Shown here piece by piece: positions 44,600 through 55,857 of a stretch of DNA of 64,000 bases (within the stretch, counting starts at the first letter, position 1; every line of letters starts with the position of its first letter). Where the stretch lies: NCBI GenBank assembly GCA_973895155.1, contig OZ316899.1:14694001-14758000 (forward strand). The letters run 5' to 3'. Below the pieces are notes generated by a model that was given only the letters and a program-made list of their open reading frames with translations, was not told the DNA's origin and made no database searches. Position numbers and translations under genes: made by a program. The stretch is from Marsupella aquatica. Its lineage: Eukaryota; Marchantiophyta.

Positions 44600-44825
44600 A
44601 TTCATCTTCATTGTCTAACCAGGGTTCAATCAAATTGGCCAATCACCACTTCGACGATAAACAAACACCACTTTATTAGGGAGTAAGAGGGGGAAACATC
44701 ATTGTCCTACACATCAATACAAACAAAAAACCCTGCCGATATCCTTACTGGGCCTCTAGATGATAATTTGAAAAACACCGATCATGCATGGGGCTTAAAA
44801 AAATCCATAGCTACTAAAACCTAGT

Positions 44826-45350
44826 TCAGTCCTCCTTAAGCATTACACCTTTCCTCATCAGGAAGAACTCTTCCTCTGCCAACGTCCAAAAACTCTGATG
44901 GCAATTCCTTGGATATCCGCTCACTTCATTGTTCGCCTCTGTCGAAGTCGTGTAAATTCCTGGCCTTCTTCCCACTACAACTGCATAAAATCGACGACGG
45001 GACATTGCAGGCTCCTCCATTGCTTTGCCAAATCGCCATTGCTTCATCAGCGCTTCCATGTTTGCTTGAGGGGCACTTGGCCGCTGCACTACATCACTCT
45101 TCAATGACAGTTGCAGTACATCGCTCATCAATGACATCACCAGATGCAACAATTGCAGTGACCCCACCTTAGCAGCAACTTCCTCTCCCCGGATCTCTAC
45201 CTTTTTTGGTCTATTCTCCTTCAGCTTGGCACCTTGCTCCCGGATCCATTGCGCGAACTTACTGCAGCCAACAAACAGTGCACGGAGCAACTGCACCAAC
45301 ACTTTCACAAATCCACTTGCCAGCATCAACAACGCTTCTTGAATCGACAT
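44826..45350 (-). CDS. Small protein with RNase H1-type hybrid-binding domain
   Basis: 174 codons from the ATG at 45350; the frame is open back to 45428 after a TGA. The last 50 or so residues (RFYAVVVGRRPGIY, then SGYPRN, FWTLAEEEFFL) match the small N-terminal domain of eukaryotic RNase H1, also found in caulimovirus viroplasmin (PF01693 type), which binds RNA/DNA hybrids. The RNase H catalytic domain that normally follows is absent: the stop comes directly after. The N-terminal part is Leu/Val-rich with a basic stretch (KLKENRPKKVE). It could be a truncated RNase H1 gene, an exon, or a retroelement accessory protein. Confidence 0.6.
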   Translation of the reverse strand: MSIQEALLMLASGFVKVLVQLLRALFVGCSKFAQWIREQGAKLKENRPKKVEIRGEEVAAKVGSLQLLHLVMSLMSDVLQLSLKSDVVQRPSAPQANMEALMKQWRFGKAMEEPAMSRRRFYAVVVGRRPGIYTTSTEANNEVSGYPRNCHQSFWTLAEEEFFLMRKGVMLKED

Positions 45351-45428
45351 CTTGCACCTCAAACCTTTGGACAAATTTGATGTTGTGTTTGCCTTGAAAG
45401 CCGAATCAAAGTAGACCGTTTGCTTCAC

Positions 45429-46648
45429 TCACTTAGTCGAGAGGGGGTGTTGGAAATCACTCGGAATAAGATGACTTATAACGAGGCCGGCCTCAACGGT
45501 CATCCAGTTCGACGCCTCCACTCCGCTTTCTCCCCGGCCCCCACTGCTATCTGTCTGTCTGAGGTACCGTTGATGTTAGGTCTGTCTGCCCTACCATCGA
45601 TTCTCAACTACTTGTAGGGGAGGCATGACGGACACCTCATTTGCTTCTACCAATAGCATTGTGATGACAGGTAATGCACTGCTCGCAAGTGTCGTGCAGC
45701 ATGCCCTGGCGTTGAAGGCATTGAGATGACACACCTGAGGTGGGCATTGACTGCTTCATGTGGACATTGCACCTAGGTTTGAAGTATTCCTTGCCTTGCC
45801 TTTGGAAAAGCTACTCCTACAAATGCTTCACACTGCACGTGATCAATTGTCATTAGTGAGAATCAGTCATGCGGAACCCGCGACCCCCAGTGAGTGTGGT
45901 GGCTCGTACATCACACAAGATTTTGTGATTGACGAGTTATTTTTGGGCATACGGTATTCCTTTGCAGCTGTAGTGACAAGAGCACTTTGTCATGGGACAC
46001 ATGTAGCGTTTTTGGTAGTGTAAGGAGGACGTTACTCCCAATTTTGTAAAGATGTTTGTAAATTTTGGCACTTTATGTGTTGTGTTGACTGATATTTGTA
46101 AACTTTGGTGCAAATTTAATTTCCCTATCAAATGATGCAAAGCAATTAATTTCCTATCTAAGTTTGGTGCAAATTTAATTTCCCTATTAAACGATGCAAG
46201 AAATTACCTAGCATGTTCTTGCTTGGTTCAGTTCTGTGTATTGGATATGGCAGTGACATGATTGACTGTACTAAGATTATTACTCACACTCTCCATTGAC
46301 TGGGAATGTGACGGTTGGCACAAGTTCGCAAACAACACTACTTTGGTTTGTTTGCTCTCGTTCCTTGGAAAGTCTACAAAAGTTCCAACCTCGACAAAAG
46401 TCTTCAAACAAGACCAATCGAGTCTGATTGAAGTTGGCAATTAGCTGCAACTCAGGCGACTCGGTTATCACATCTGGTTCTGCAAACTCTGCTCGTAGCA
46501 GGGTCACAACTCGGGAGGGTTTCTGGCCGGTGATCTATGCAGAATGAAGGAGGGATTGGGATAACCTCTTAGGGCAAAGGCATTGCTATGTTTTGTGGAC
46601 ACGAAGAAGTCCAACTCAATATAGTGGAGGTCTTCCCTCGCTGCTGCG
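45429..46648. other. No gene recognised; one tandem duplication
   Basis: Short unsupported frames only. A 37-bp block (TTTGGTGCAAATTTAATTTC...) is repeated at 46104-46140 and 46163-46199, a period of 59 bp. Confidence 0.5.
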
Positions 46649-47116
46649 ATGAGCACAGGATTTAGGCGGCAATGTCAGATATCAGTTTGTAATCACGCTT
46701 TTGTCGAGGTGTCGGAAATATTTGACGTCTTCAAGTCCGGGGTGCAGAGACAGTGGGACTACCCTAAACAAGGCTTCTGTCAGGATGGAGTTTAGGATAG
46801 TTCCAGTTTTGAATGGAACGGTACAGTCCAAGTTTCAACATTTGGTAAGAATTTGTGCTCTCGCTGTGCAATGATACTGGAGGATGCGACATTAACTGAA
46901 GTCTTCAACCCATTTTCTCTAAATGGTATGGATTCCTGTGTTGTGCAACTATGGACTTTGTCATTCGAAACAATTTTGTGTGGCCCTTCCATGAATTGTG
47001 AGCGCCAGCTTCGTGAAACATGTATGCGCAATGATGTCGGTTCCGTACACCTGTCCATCCCACACATTGGCGTATTTGATTGCGTGAAAACCTCTTCGTA
47101 TGTTTATAATAAGTGA
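46649..47116 (+). pseudogene. Unknown Cys-containing protein with one TAG
   Basis: A 155-codon frame from an ATG at 46649 to TAA at 47114, interrupted only by TAG at 46793-46795. The composition is protein-like, with CSRCAMIL, CGPSMNCERQ and IGVFDCV blocks. No family recognised. It could be an exon of a larger gene. Confidence 0.35.
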
Positions 47117-48870
47117 AGATGGTGAAGTCACACAGGAGATGATCGAAAAGCATGCTTGCGGCCAGCACATGTTTTTATTTTTTCAGCACCCGGGATCAGC
47201 TATGGCCAGGAGTTGCTTTTGTCTGTAATTTTCCTGTATTGCAGGTTGCATGACTTTGTAGAATAACATGCAACCGATATGTAATGAGCAACCGTGTGTC
47301 AATTCAATGTACTGGATCATTCACAGTCGAAGATGTATTGCAGGTTATTTCACGGACACCACCGGTGGGCAAGGTAAATTTGGCGAGCGCATCTTCGGGA
47401 AGTGCATAGTCGGCAACCTTGTGGGCTGCTCTACATGTACTTAATTTGCATCCAGTGCTCCTTAACCTATCGCAAGTCAACAACCTCTTCATCTCTTTGT
47501 GAGGTAGTCCGTGCCCAATGGAATTTCAACGCTCAACATTTTTGTGGGCGAGTGTACAACCAAAATCAACTGCCTCAAAGTAACCTTTTCCTCAGGTGCT
47601 TGGTTAAGAGTGCTGCTGACTGTTGAGCTTTAGTAGCGTCAATTGGTTACTCTAGAACATCGGGCCCATCTTCTACTCATACTTTCTCTGAATCCAATTT
47701 CTCTTTGTTGCGTCCAACTTCCCGAGATTTCCATATATCTCAAGTTTTGATCATCTGTTGTATGAAAATGTTCTTCCTATATAACCTGACATCTCCATGT
47801 ACGCCCCTGCTATGCGAGATTCGAACGGGAAGTAGCCTGTGAAGGGGATGGCCTTCAGTAATGTTTTTTGCCACAATGGATCTGTTGACGGTGAGATGTT
47901 ACATAGCGGGAGGGGCTCGCAAAGCCTGCGGATCTTTGTTGTAGTTCTGTACAGGCAGCAGGTGTTGGGTCTGACCCCGCGAGGGAGGGGAAAAATTGAT
48001 TAGCCTCTGACGCTCTGCATCAGGGGTGGCTGCGGATGTTTGTTGGGCAAAATTGCCCATAAATTACAGTCCGAGTCTCTAGAAGACACAAAGGAATTAA
48101 TGCATGCAATCGGGTTCCTGCATGTTGTTTTTAAAATGTAGAAAGCTTGCCCGAAGGTGGTGTTCATTTATGTGCCCCGATGCATGTGAAATGAATGATT
48201 TCCGAAGCATTTTAAAATCTCAGGACATCCCCTCAAATTGGAGCCAACTCCCGTGTGAAGCAGGATAGGCCTGCCATGCGTGAACTGCTTTCCAGCCGAC
48301 ATCCTAATTTTGTGCTAAAAAGCACAAATCCAAATGTTGGTTGGACATGAACGACACGATTGTCGCTTAGGTTGATGGGGATCTGCTGGCATCCTTATCA
48401 TATGAGGGAATGAAGTTTCAGTAATCAATAGCAATGATTCCTCACTGCGTAGCTTGGTTTGGGGGAGCTTCCGGGGGAAAATGGCTACTACTTCTTCATT
48501 ATTGCTCTCTCATTATGGTCGCCACTCACTGCTAATCCTACAATGCATGTGTGCTTCTTTCCATGCTACTATTGCACTCATTTAATGAAATAGTCAACAT
48601 CGACTTGTGGTCATCCGTCCCACGCTGTTGTTGAGGCCTTAATCCAAGACTGCGCGGGTCAAACATACGGGGGAAACCATATATTTGGGGACGTGCATAA
48701 GCATTGCGCGACATGACATAACATGACATGATTGTATGTAGACATCCTGACACACAATTACACAAATTCCAAAGGGTTGCGCTGCATCAGGCCCTGAAGT
48801 TTCTATCGAGTTTACTCACTCCTCGTCATACCCTAGTACACATGCAAGACAAAAATCTTTGTCGGCCCAG
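47117..48870. other. No gene recognised
   Basis: No convincing frame. A small perfect stem TTTGTGCT-AAAA-AGCACAAA lies near 48310. Confidence 0.4.
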
Positions 48871-51066
48871 TCACTCGACATATTCAGAGGCCGCCTGTCG
48901 CCTGTAGGCCAGCTCCATTCTTCTCTGTTGGCGGAGCCAATTTCTATGTTGACGCCTCCGGATTTCTCTCATTCCAGGAGTCTCTCCTGCAATGACATCA
49001 AAAAGATACACAACCTCCAACTCGTTTTGGGCGAATGTACTTTCAAAATCTCCTTGAGGATCTTTGGCTTCCGGATCTTGGACTATAATATATGATATGC
49101 TCACTCCATCAATGGTTCTTGTTCTGAGTATCGGATCTTCCCCTCTGAAGAACTGAGAAGCAATACATAAATTATACATCCTAACAAGCGACGACCCTGC
49201 TTGGGCAAATATGGCCCAAATAACTTGGCCGCCACATCCCATGGTTCCATCTTGCCCAATCTTGACCTCTGCAGCTCTACTGTTTCCTATCAACAATTGT
49301 TTCAGACTCCGCGCTAGGTAATACCATTTAAAGATCCGGGGATCCAGTAGCACAGGTCGATTGATCTTCCTTTTGTGAATATTGCTCACCCACTTCATCA
49401 TTGGTATGTGATGCGCTTCATCGCCTACCATTTCTGCTCCCGACATACTAATTCTTACGGCAGGGTGATGGTGCCAGATCGAGTAGTAGATCTGTTGTGT
49501 GGTCCCCTTGATGTACACCCCCCATACTCCCCGGCGACCTGGTCTTGCTTCCTCTCTTAAAAACCCTGCTGGCGGTTCTCTTGGTGCCCACCCCACGTAT
49601 GGGCCGAAATAAGCTCCTACTTCTCTGGACTGAACAGATATTTCCATCCACCTCATCAGATCTTCTGTGGGCATCAGATCTTCCCACCAACTCGTCTGGG
49701 ACAGAGCATGGTGCTCCAAGTCCGCCGCGGGAAATGGGAACTCGTCTAACCGCTATAGGTTGTCCAGCTCACTAGCTAAAACAAGTGGCTCCTTCTTCAT
49801 ACTGTGAAAATGGGACATTGCCTCATGAGCCACCTGAGGCAGGACGGTAAGACCTACAAAACTCATCCATTCATGCGACACGCGAACTGATTCCAAACAT
49901 AAAGGCCGAAAAGGCTCCCTCCACTCGGCTAAATATAAAAATGTGGCTAGACATGGTAAGGTGTATGCGCCTTCGCTAACTCTTACTTCCATCGCGGCCC
50001 ATTTTCTCATGATAGCCGGAATGATCGAGAAGATGGCTTCCATTAACGATAAATTGTGAGCCCGCTGTCTTTCGCGTGGTAGAAGTTCCGGGTCCGTGAT
50101 CTCCGAAAGAGCCCAGATCCCATTGGCATTGTCAAACTCTCGGTCCAATTTGGAGAGAAGGATACCCATCACTCGGCTATTGGCTCTCCCTCCCAGTTGG
50201 AAGTATAAGTCCTCATAGTCTGAGAACAGGATGGATTCGGACCATACAAACAAAGGTAGCATATACCAAATCCTCATTGGTACGTCCGCCCACAGCGTAT
50301 CCAGTTCCCTGGGGGTCACGATTGTCGGCCCCGACTCCCGGATATTTGTTCAGGTATTGAATATGGTTTTATAGGCCAGGAGGCCAATCATCTCATCCAT
50401 CTCTATGGGTTCTTTACATGTTTTATTGAACCCGTTGCAGCATTCCCATTTGCAAATGGAAAAGTTACGTACTTCATGTAGCCATTATTCTAGATTGGCA
50501 TTGCCTACTACTCGGAGTCGTTGGTTCTCGTTTGCTAGGTGCTCCATCGTCCGAACCGCCTTCTCTACTTGGGTTCGTAAATTATTCACGTCCCTGACCA
50601 CCTCAGTGTCTGTTATACTTTTCACCATTCCATCTTCCCCGTTCTTTACGAAATCTAACCTGAACTCCTCGCCCGACTCCCAGCTTTGGGTGGAGTGATC
50701 CATTTTTGCCCGCAACTGTTCCTCCAAAATGCACAACATGACTCCCTCTCGCTTTTTATCCATCTCTTCCTCCTCTTCCCTCCTAAGGTTCTCTTGTTGT
50801 TGCTTATCCAACTGTTGTTGGAGCACTTCCTTCTCCATTCAAATCTCTTCCATCTGCTTCTCTAAAACACTCAATCTTTCACCTGCTACCGCCGCTTCTT
50901 CCCCTAACCGGGCTGTTCTCGCCGTCAGCGATATGCATCCTGCGGCTTTCTTCTGTTGGGGGAATCTTCCCATTTGCCCTCCATGAACCTCTTTGGTCTC
51001 TTCTCCGTTGGACCCATCTCCTTGGACAACACTGATCTCTCCGGGGGCACCCAACTTAACCCGCAC
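48871..51066 (-). pseudogene. Unknown coiled-coil plus globular protein, indel-free nonsense relic
   Basis: One minus-strand frame of about 730 codons with in-frame stops at 50839 (TGA), about 50485 (TAA), about 50355 (TGA) and 49753 (TAG) but no frameshift across 2.2 kb. The N-terminal part is heptad-rich (ARTARLGEEAAV, VLQQQLDKQQQ, NNLRTQVEKAV). The C-terminal 480 codons look globular, Trp/Met-rich (VPMRIWYMLPLF, PYVGWAPREPP, VYLFDVIAG) and end in an Arg-rich tail. A further frame at 50925-51233 suggests an upstream part joined by one frameshift or an intron. No family recognised; the architecture (coiled coil plus unknown domain) recalls retroelement accessory ORFs. Confidence 0.5.
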
Positions 51067-51340
51067 TTGTCCTGGGCTTGGGCCTCTTCGACATAGCTAC
51101 CAGTGCTGGCTTGCACCATATCTCCAACGGCTACTTGCTGTTGACCCCTTGCCAGGCTAAAACGCATATAAGGGATGATGCCGTGGAATGCATCCAATAC
51201 CACGCCTCTCTTCAGCCCAATCATTTGCTTCATTACGCAAGAGAGCCCAATAATCCCCTCCTCCCCACCCTTCTAATTGCATGCCCGATACATCTTGGCT
51301 CACCATCTGTGCCTCCACCCTCCACATCTTTTTCTCTTCT

Positions 51341-51445
51341 CGCCATCTTTTTCTTACCTTGACATCTTTATCTCACCACGCCATTTTTTTCTCACCCTCA
51401 AAATTTTTATTGTCCTCTCAACATATTTTTCTCTCCTCGAGTCCT
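51341..51445. repeat. CT-rich degenerate tandem sequence
   Basis: Repeated CTCACCACGCCAT-TTTTTTCT-like units of about 25-30 bp, reminiscent of the 9.7-10.4 kb minisatellite. Confidence 0.45.
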
Positions 51446-51629
51446 TTGATGATTGGGGTATTTTGGTGTTGAGATTTGCCGCAGCCAGGAGTCGATACCA
51501 AGGTATTTTGGCTTGGATGTTTGGGGTACTTTAGGCCTGGGGTGCCGGAGGGGATCAATTCAACACCCTGTGCAGATGATGAACATTGTGGATTGAGGAG
51601 GGGCGTGTCAAGGGACCATCAACGTTGTC

Positions 51630-52800
51630 ATGCAAGGAGTCGACCATCATCGTGGAGGGATGACTACCTTGATGCCAGGATCAAATGTCGAGCTCGCGCA
51701 AGAGGATGAGGATATCAGTGATGGTGAGTAAGCCGCCTGTGTTTGTACTTTATGAGTTATGTACACTGGATTGGAGCTGTCTTTGAAGGAACTAGCAATC
51801 TTTTTGCAGGCACCATATGGAAATCGATGACTCCAAGGAAAATACGCTCTAGTCTGCAAAGTGAGCCTGGAACACACGATTTGTTGGTGGCAGGAAATCT
51901 GGTCAAGGCATTTCAGTTGGAATGGCCGTGGATGGCGATTGTTGGAGTTACCAAATTTGTCCAAGCATTTGACCCAGACACCGACAGCTGCATGTTCCGG
52001 GGTGCATTGCTGAAATTTGACAAAGAAACAGTGCGAGCTGCATTCCATCTGCCCAATGGGCAATTTGGACATTTTCGAAATTCATGGGCGTCCAAGCAAC
52101 TGGATGTCATGTTTATTGTGCCTCGGAACCACACAAACCCTTGGAGTTTGGATACCCTATCGGATGTGTTCAGGCATTGGCAGGATCCCGTGAAGGTTGT
52201 AAACAAGCTACTTCTTGGGAAAACAAAGCCCACCCAGGTAACCGGGAAGGACATGTGGGTGTACTGGGCTTCCTGGTGAAGTACAATCCTGGAAGAGGTT
52301 CGGGCCCAGGATGTTGAATGTCCAACTTTGAAGCCAGACTGGGCTCATTTTGTGTGGCGTTGAGGAAGCATTTGTCAGATGATAAGCTTCTGAGAATGAA
52401 ACGTTATCCCTGTTATCGTGGCACGGCTGTAATGCGATTGCTCCTTCACAGTGGGTATTCCATGAGGGATCTACTTCAAAAACCCAGGAGTGCAGACGAA
52501 AGTGAGACGCGCAGTAGGCAGAGTGCTAGTGAAGCAGAGATGCAGGGCCAGAGCGTCACGGAGGGAGATGTGTGCAAGCATGTGGAGACCGGGTCATCCA
52601 ATGACAAGGAGCATTCAGACGGACGTTTGTGTGGGGAAAGATCTGGGCATACCACGCAAACCATTCACTACGATCAGGCAATGGGCAGCAGGATGCCAGA
52701 CTGCATGCGAGTTGTCTACGATCAAATAAAACAAATTCAAGATTGCAGTGGAGTGTTTGCTTTCAAATTGGAGCTGCAACAAAGAAAGATTGCGGATTAG
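51630..52800 (+). pseudogene. Spliced relic with plant-transposon-protein-like domain
   Basis: Exon 51630-51723 ends in an acidic stretch (QEDEDISD) at a GTGAGT donor. Intron 51724-51809 ends TTTTTGCAG, and the joined frame continues (G-T-I-W-K-S-M). The next 150 codons contain FDPDTDSCMFRG and ETVRAAFHLPNG, the same spacing as EPETNSTRVYG and VIAEVFGLPMG in the LTR-encoded protein. A TGA at 52277 and then a frameshift lead into 52318-52800 (LRKHLSDDKLLRMKRYPCYRG, then an acidic tail). Probably a decayed gene of a diverged family sharing that domain. Confidence 0.5.
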
Positions 52801-52857
52801 CAAAGCAACCTCAGGGAGGTCGGACATGTGCTCGTGGAATGCAAGTTGGTGCTGAAT

Positions 52858-53265
52858 TAAACTGTCGTGTTCCATGTTAGTACCGAGGGCCCGCGCGTGG
52901 GTCTTCTTTTGACCAGAGTTGCACATTGGACGGCCGGAGCCTCCGCCGAGGCCCAATTTAATAAGGAGCCGGAAGCAACTCTGCATTGTTCTGCAGAAAA
53001 TGCACAAGACGCAGCTGTGCAACCGGAATGCACCCTGGAGCTGAATGGAACTGTTGTGTTTCATGACAGTTCTGAGGACCCGCGCGTGGACTCACAGAGG
53101 ACAAACAGAGATCGTGAACTAGAAGCGGATTTCCTACCATTGAGGTCGAATGCGGCTGATGATGGTATACCAGGAGGACCCGAACAACTACAGTTGTCGG
53201 TCGAGGCATCGGAGCTAAGTGTTCCCACAAAAAATGGAGCCTCGACCAACGCCTTCCAGCAATAA
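52858..53265 (+). pseudogene. Frame with an internal amino-acid repeat
   Basis: Contains two similar segments about 186 bp apart, TVVFHVSTEGPRV near 52863 and GTVVFHDSSEDPRVDS near 53046, in a Glu/Ser/Ala-rich frame ending TAA at 53263. It may be the 3' continuation of the gene at 51630. Function unknown. Confidence 0.35.
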
Positions 53266-53806
53266 TTTAGTAGGGCCCGCAAAGCAATGGTGGAAAGTAG
53301 TGTAGAAGAGCCAATTCAGGTGAGGCCTGTGCAGGAGATGCAGTTTTTGAGGCCAGTGTAGTAGGGCCAATTGTCGATTCTAGTCCAGCAATATCAATTG
53401 TGGAAGGAATGGAGGTCGATGGCACTTGCGATGGGGCAGGTAGATAATCATCGGAGTGAATTGACTCGGACTACGGGGCTCTACACTACCAGAATTCAAA
53501 GTGACTCTAACGTGGCACGAGGTGACTATCACATAGAGAATTGTGGAGTGGTAGGGAGTGGGCAATCACCACTTTGGAAGAGGGTGGAAGAAAGAGAAGA
53601 TGAAGTACACGTCCCCCCCCCCAAGGAGGAGGAGAAGGTTGGTGCATGTTGCAGGCCCGGGTGGGTCTCCATCCGCCAACTATGGAAGTACTTGACCCGC
53701 ATCTGTTCAATTTTCACCATGAGTACTGGGGTCGACAATGTGTTTAGGCGGCGGCGAACCCACCCGGTCTCCAGCCAATCCCTTGGAAGGAAGTGTGACT
53801 CAAAGC

Positions 53807-54031
53807 ATGCCCCGTCGTAGACAGGCATCTACAAAGGTTCCCTTTGCTGCAGGTAAAATTCAGATTGTGGATTTAACCTCCTCCGACAACGATGGTTCAT
53901 CAGATGATTCGTCGGAGCCGGAGATGGAGTATGGTCTAAAATGGCCAGCTAATCCCGATTACAATGAAAAGGTGACTACTTTAGCCGAACGTGACAAAGA
54001 ACTCGTGGATATAGAATCAAATTACAAATGA
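53807..54031 (+). pseudogene. Acidic segment with SUMO-interaction-like motif
   Basis: From an ATG (MPRRRQAS) the frame gives a basic start, then IQIVDLTSSDND followed by an acidic/Ser run (SSDDSSEPEMEYG). IVDLT followed by acidic residues is the classical form of a SUMO-interacting motif. It lies 70 bp upstream of the SNF2 fragment on the same strand and may be its N-terminal exon. Confidence 0.4.
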
Positions 54032-54100
54032 TTCATTACTTCGTTGTGCTGTTTGTGTTTAGGTTGCATGTGTGTATGACATGTTTGGGTTTGAGGCATT

Positions 54101-55040
54101 ATGTTGAATTTTTTGAGGCCAAGCAATATTTACCCATTTTTGCCAGACTCACATGATGGGAGGGACCTGACAGCGAACATGCAACCTTCCAAGGATACCA
54201 TGATAGTTGACACTCCTCCGCATCAACGGCAAGCTCTTGCGTGGATGACTTATAGGGAGTCAGGAACCGATTGTCCATTTGGGGGGATATTAGCTGATGA
54301 CATGGTACGTTCATACATTTGTAATTCAATGACCACATGGTGCAACATGAATTCCGATTGGATGTCAGTGCCTGCTAACTCGATGTCCGAACCGTTTGCC
54401 TTAGGGCATGGGCAAGACAATCGAGATCCTACAACTAATAGTGACAAATCGCCGGCCTCAGACAAAGACATTCCGCGGGACTTTGATAGTTTGCCCCATG
54501 AGTATTCTCAAGCAATGGGAAACAAAGATATGCACGCGGACGACAGAGAAAGCAAAATTGTCTGTGCTGGTATACCACGGGAAATTGAGGACCAAAAATC
54601 TGATGTCCATACAAAGCCATGACGTAGTCCTTACGACGTATGGCATGGTGACGCAGGAATCACAGATTACTAGTGATGGTGGTGGATTCGTCCATCCAAA
54701 GGACAGAAATCCACTCTTTGCTTCTCCGTCATGGTTCCAAGTAGTCCTGGACAAATGCCACCAAATTCGGAATGCGAAAAGCATTGGTTCCAAAGCGTGC
54801 TACACCCTGCGGAGTTGGAACAGATGGTGCGTGAGCGGCACACCTATGCACAATTCCCACATGGATCTGTATTCCTACTTTAGGTTCCTCGGGTATGTAC
54901 CTCTTAGTCAGAAGGAGGATATCCAATCGCTAGCTAAAAGGCTGACGACGGTGACAAGTCTGCAAGGAAGTCCATCTCCGAGCACGTGGCCCGCATTGCC
55001 ATCAGGAGGACAAAGGGTATGAATCTTCCCGTACTTGTCA
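54101..55040 (+). pseudogene. SNF2-family ATPase fragment (Rad5/HLTF/Uls1-like)
   Basis: Exon to 54304 ends ...PPHQRQALAWM...GGILADDM. A 100-nt GT-AG intron (54305-54404) then splices in phase into GMGKTIEILQL, restoring the Walker A loop. Next come LIVCPMSILKQW (Ia), VVLDKCHQIRNAKS where DEAHxIRN is expected (motif II), SGTPMHNSHMDLYSYFRFL (III) and, after a frameshift near 54955, ARIAIRRTKG, the start of lobe 2. Homology then stops at about 55040. The Walker B Glu is replaced (DKCH), the protein is truncated and there is a frameshift, so it is not a working translocase. HLTF/Rad5/Uls1-type proteins act in DNA-damage tolerance and SUMO or ubiquitin pathways. Confidence 0.75.
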
Positions 55041-55317
55041 ATCAATATTGCTTTCTACCCTAGACCCTATCTTTAGGATGCAGACTAGATATGGATTGCA
55101 TAAGTTGTTGCCTTACAACCGGCAATGTGATGAGCCAAGTGATTCTCTTTGCCCCCCCCCCCCCCTTCAGCTCAAGCAGGGTTTGTAATCCATATTGTGC
55201 CACTCGGTTTGCATGCATCATGGTACTTTACAGAAATGTGATTGTCAGCCCCTGGATTCACCATGCCCATTCCAAATTTAGACATCACTTGGAGGAGCCA
55301 GTGATAGGTCTCACTTC
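55041..55317. repeat. Junction sequence with poly-C run
   Basis: Separates the SNF2 fragment from the methyltransferase element. It includes a run of 14 C at 55152-55165. No LTR terminus recognised. Confidence 0.5.
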
Positions 55318-55839
55318 ATGACACGGGAGAGGGTGTCAATGCAGATGAGGCCAAATCATGCGACTGATAGCTCTACATTAGGAGTGACTGTTGTGGTGAC
55401 ATTAGCAGAGTCGTATGATGTACTAGTTGGAGGTGCAGTGTTGTACCCGATGGGTTTTCAGATGGACTATTGGACTGAGACAGCAGCCTTTAGACCTGGT
55501 TGGCAGTCTGGTGATGGACGTTTGAGCCAAGTGCTTGTGAGGTTTATTTGTGGGGTTAGACCAAGAGGGACTTCCCCAGAGGTATTGGCATCGGTTGCTG
55601 GTTTTAGTGGAGTGGTCACTTGGCCAGGGGATTTGTTGGAGGGTAACCTCTTAGCCGTGGATTCTCCAGTCTATGAGGAGGTAGAGGAGGTCTTTAGTTT
55701 GGCGGCAGTGGTACCCTCCTTGTTGGATGTTCCACTTTGGAGTTCAGGTGGAGTGTTGAGGCAGAAGGCTGATCATTTGATATCACAGGCTTGGAGTACA
55801 CCCTTTGTACCTGTGGAGGTAGAGGAGGCTCCAAGATGA
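55318..55839 (+). pseudogene. C-terminal part of the retropepsin and spacer
   Basis: A 173-codon frame. YDVLVGGAVLYPMGF fills the place of the protease flap/C-terminal block (YDVxLGxxxL in other gypsy elements). It is followed by a Trp/Gly-rich spacer leading to the methyltransferase. The D-T/S-G active site is absent, cut off by the 5' truncation. The TGA at 55837-55839 is in frame with the methyltransferase that follows. Confidence 0.6.
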
Positions 55840-55857
55840 GCTCCTACTGGTGGTCCA

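Noticed and set aside
55152-55165. Run of 14 C as a recombination or insertion boundary
   Set aside because: Homopolymers are error-prone in sequencing and no element terminus coincides with it.
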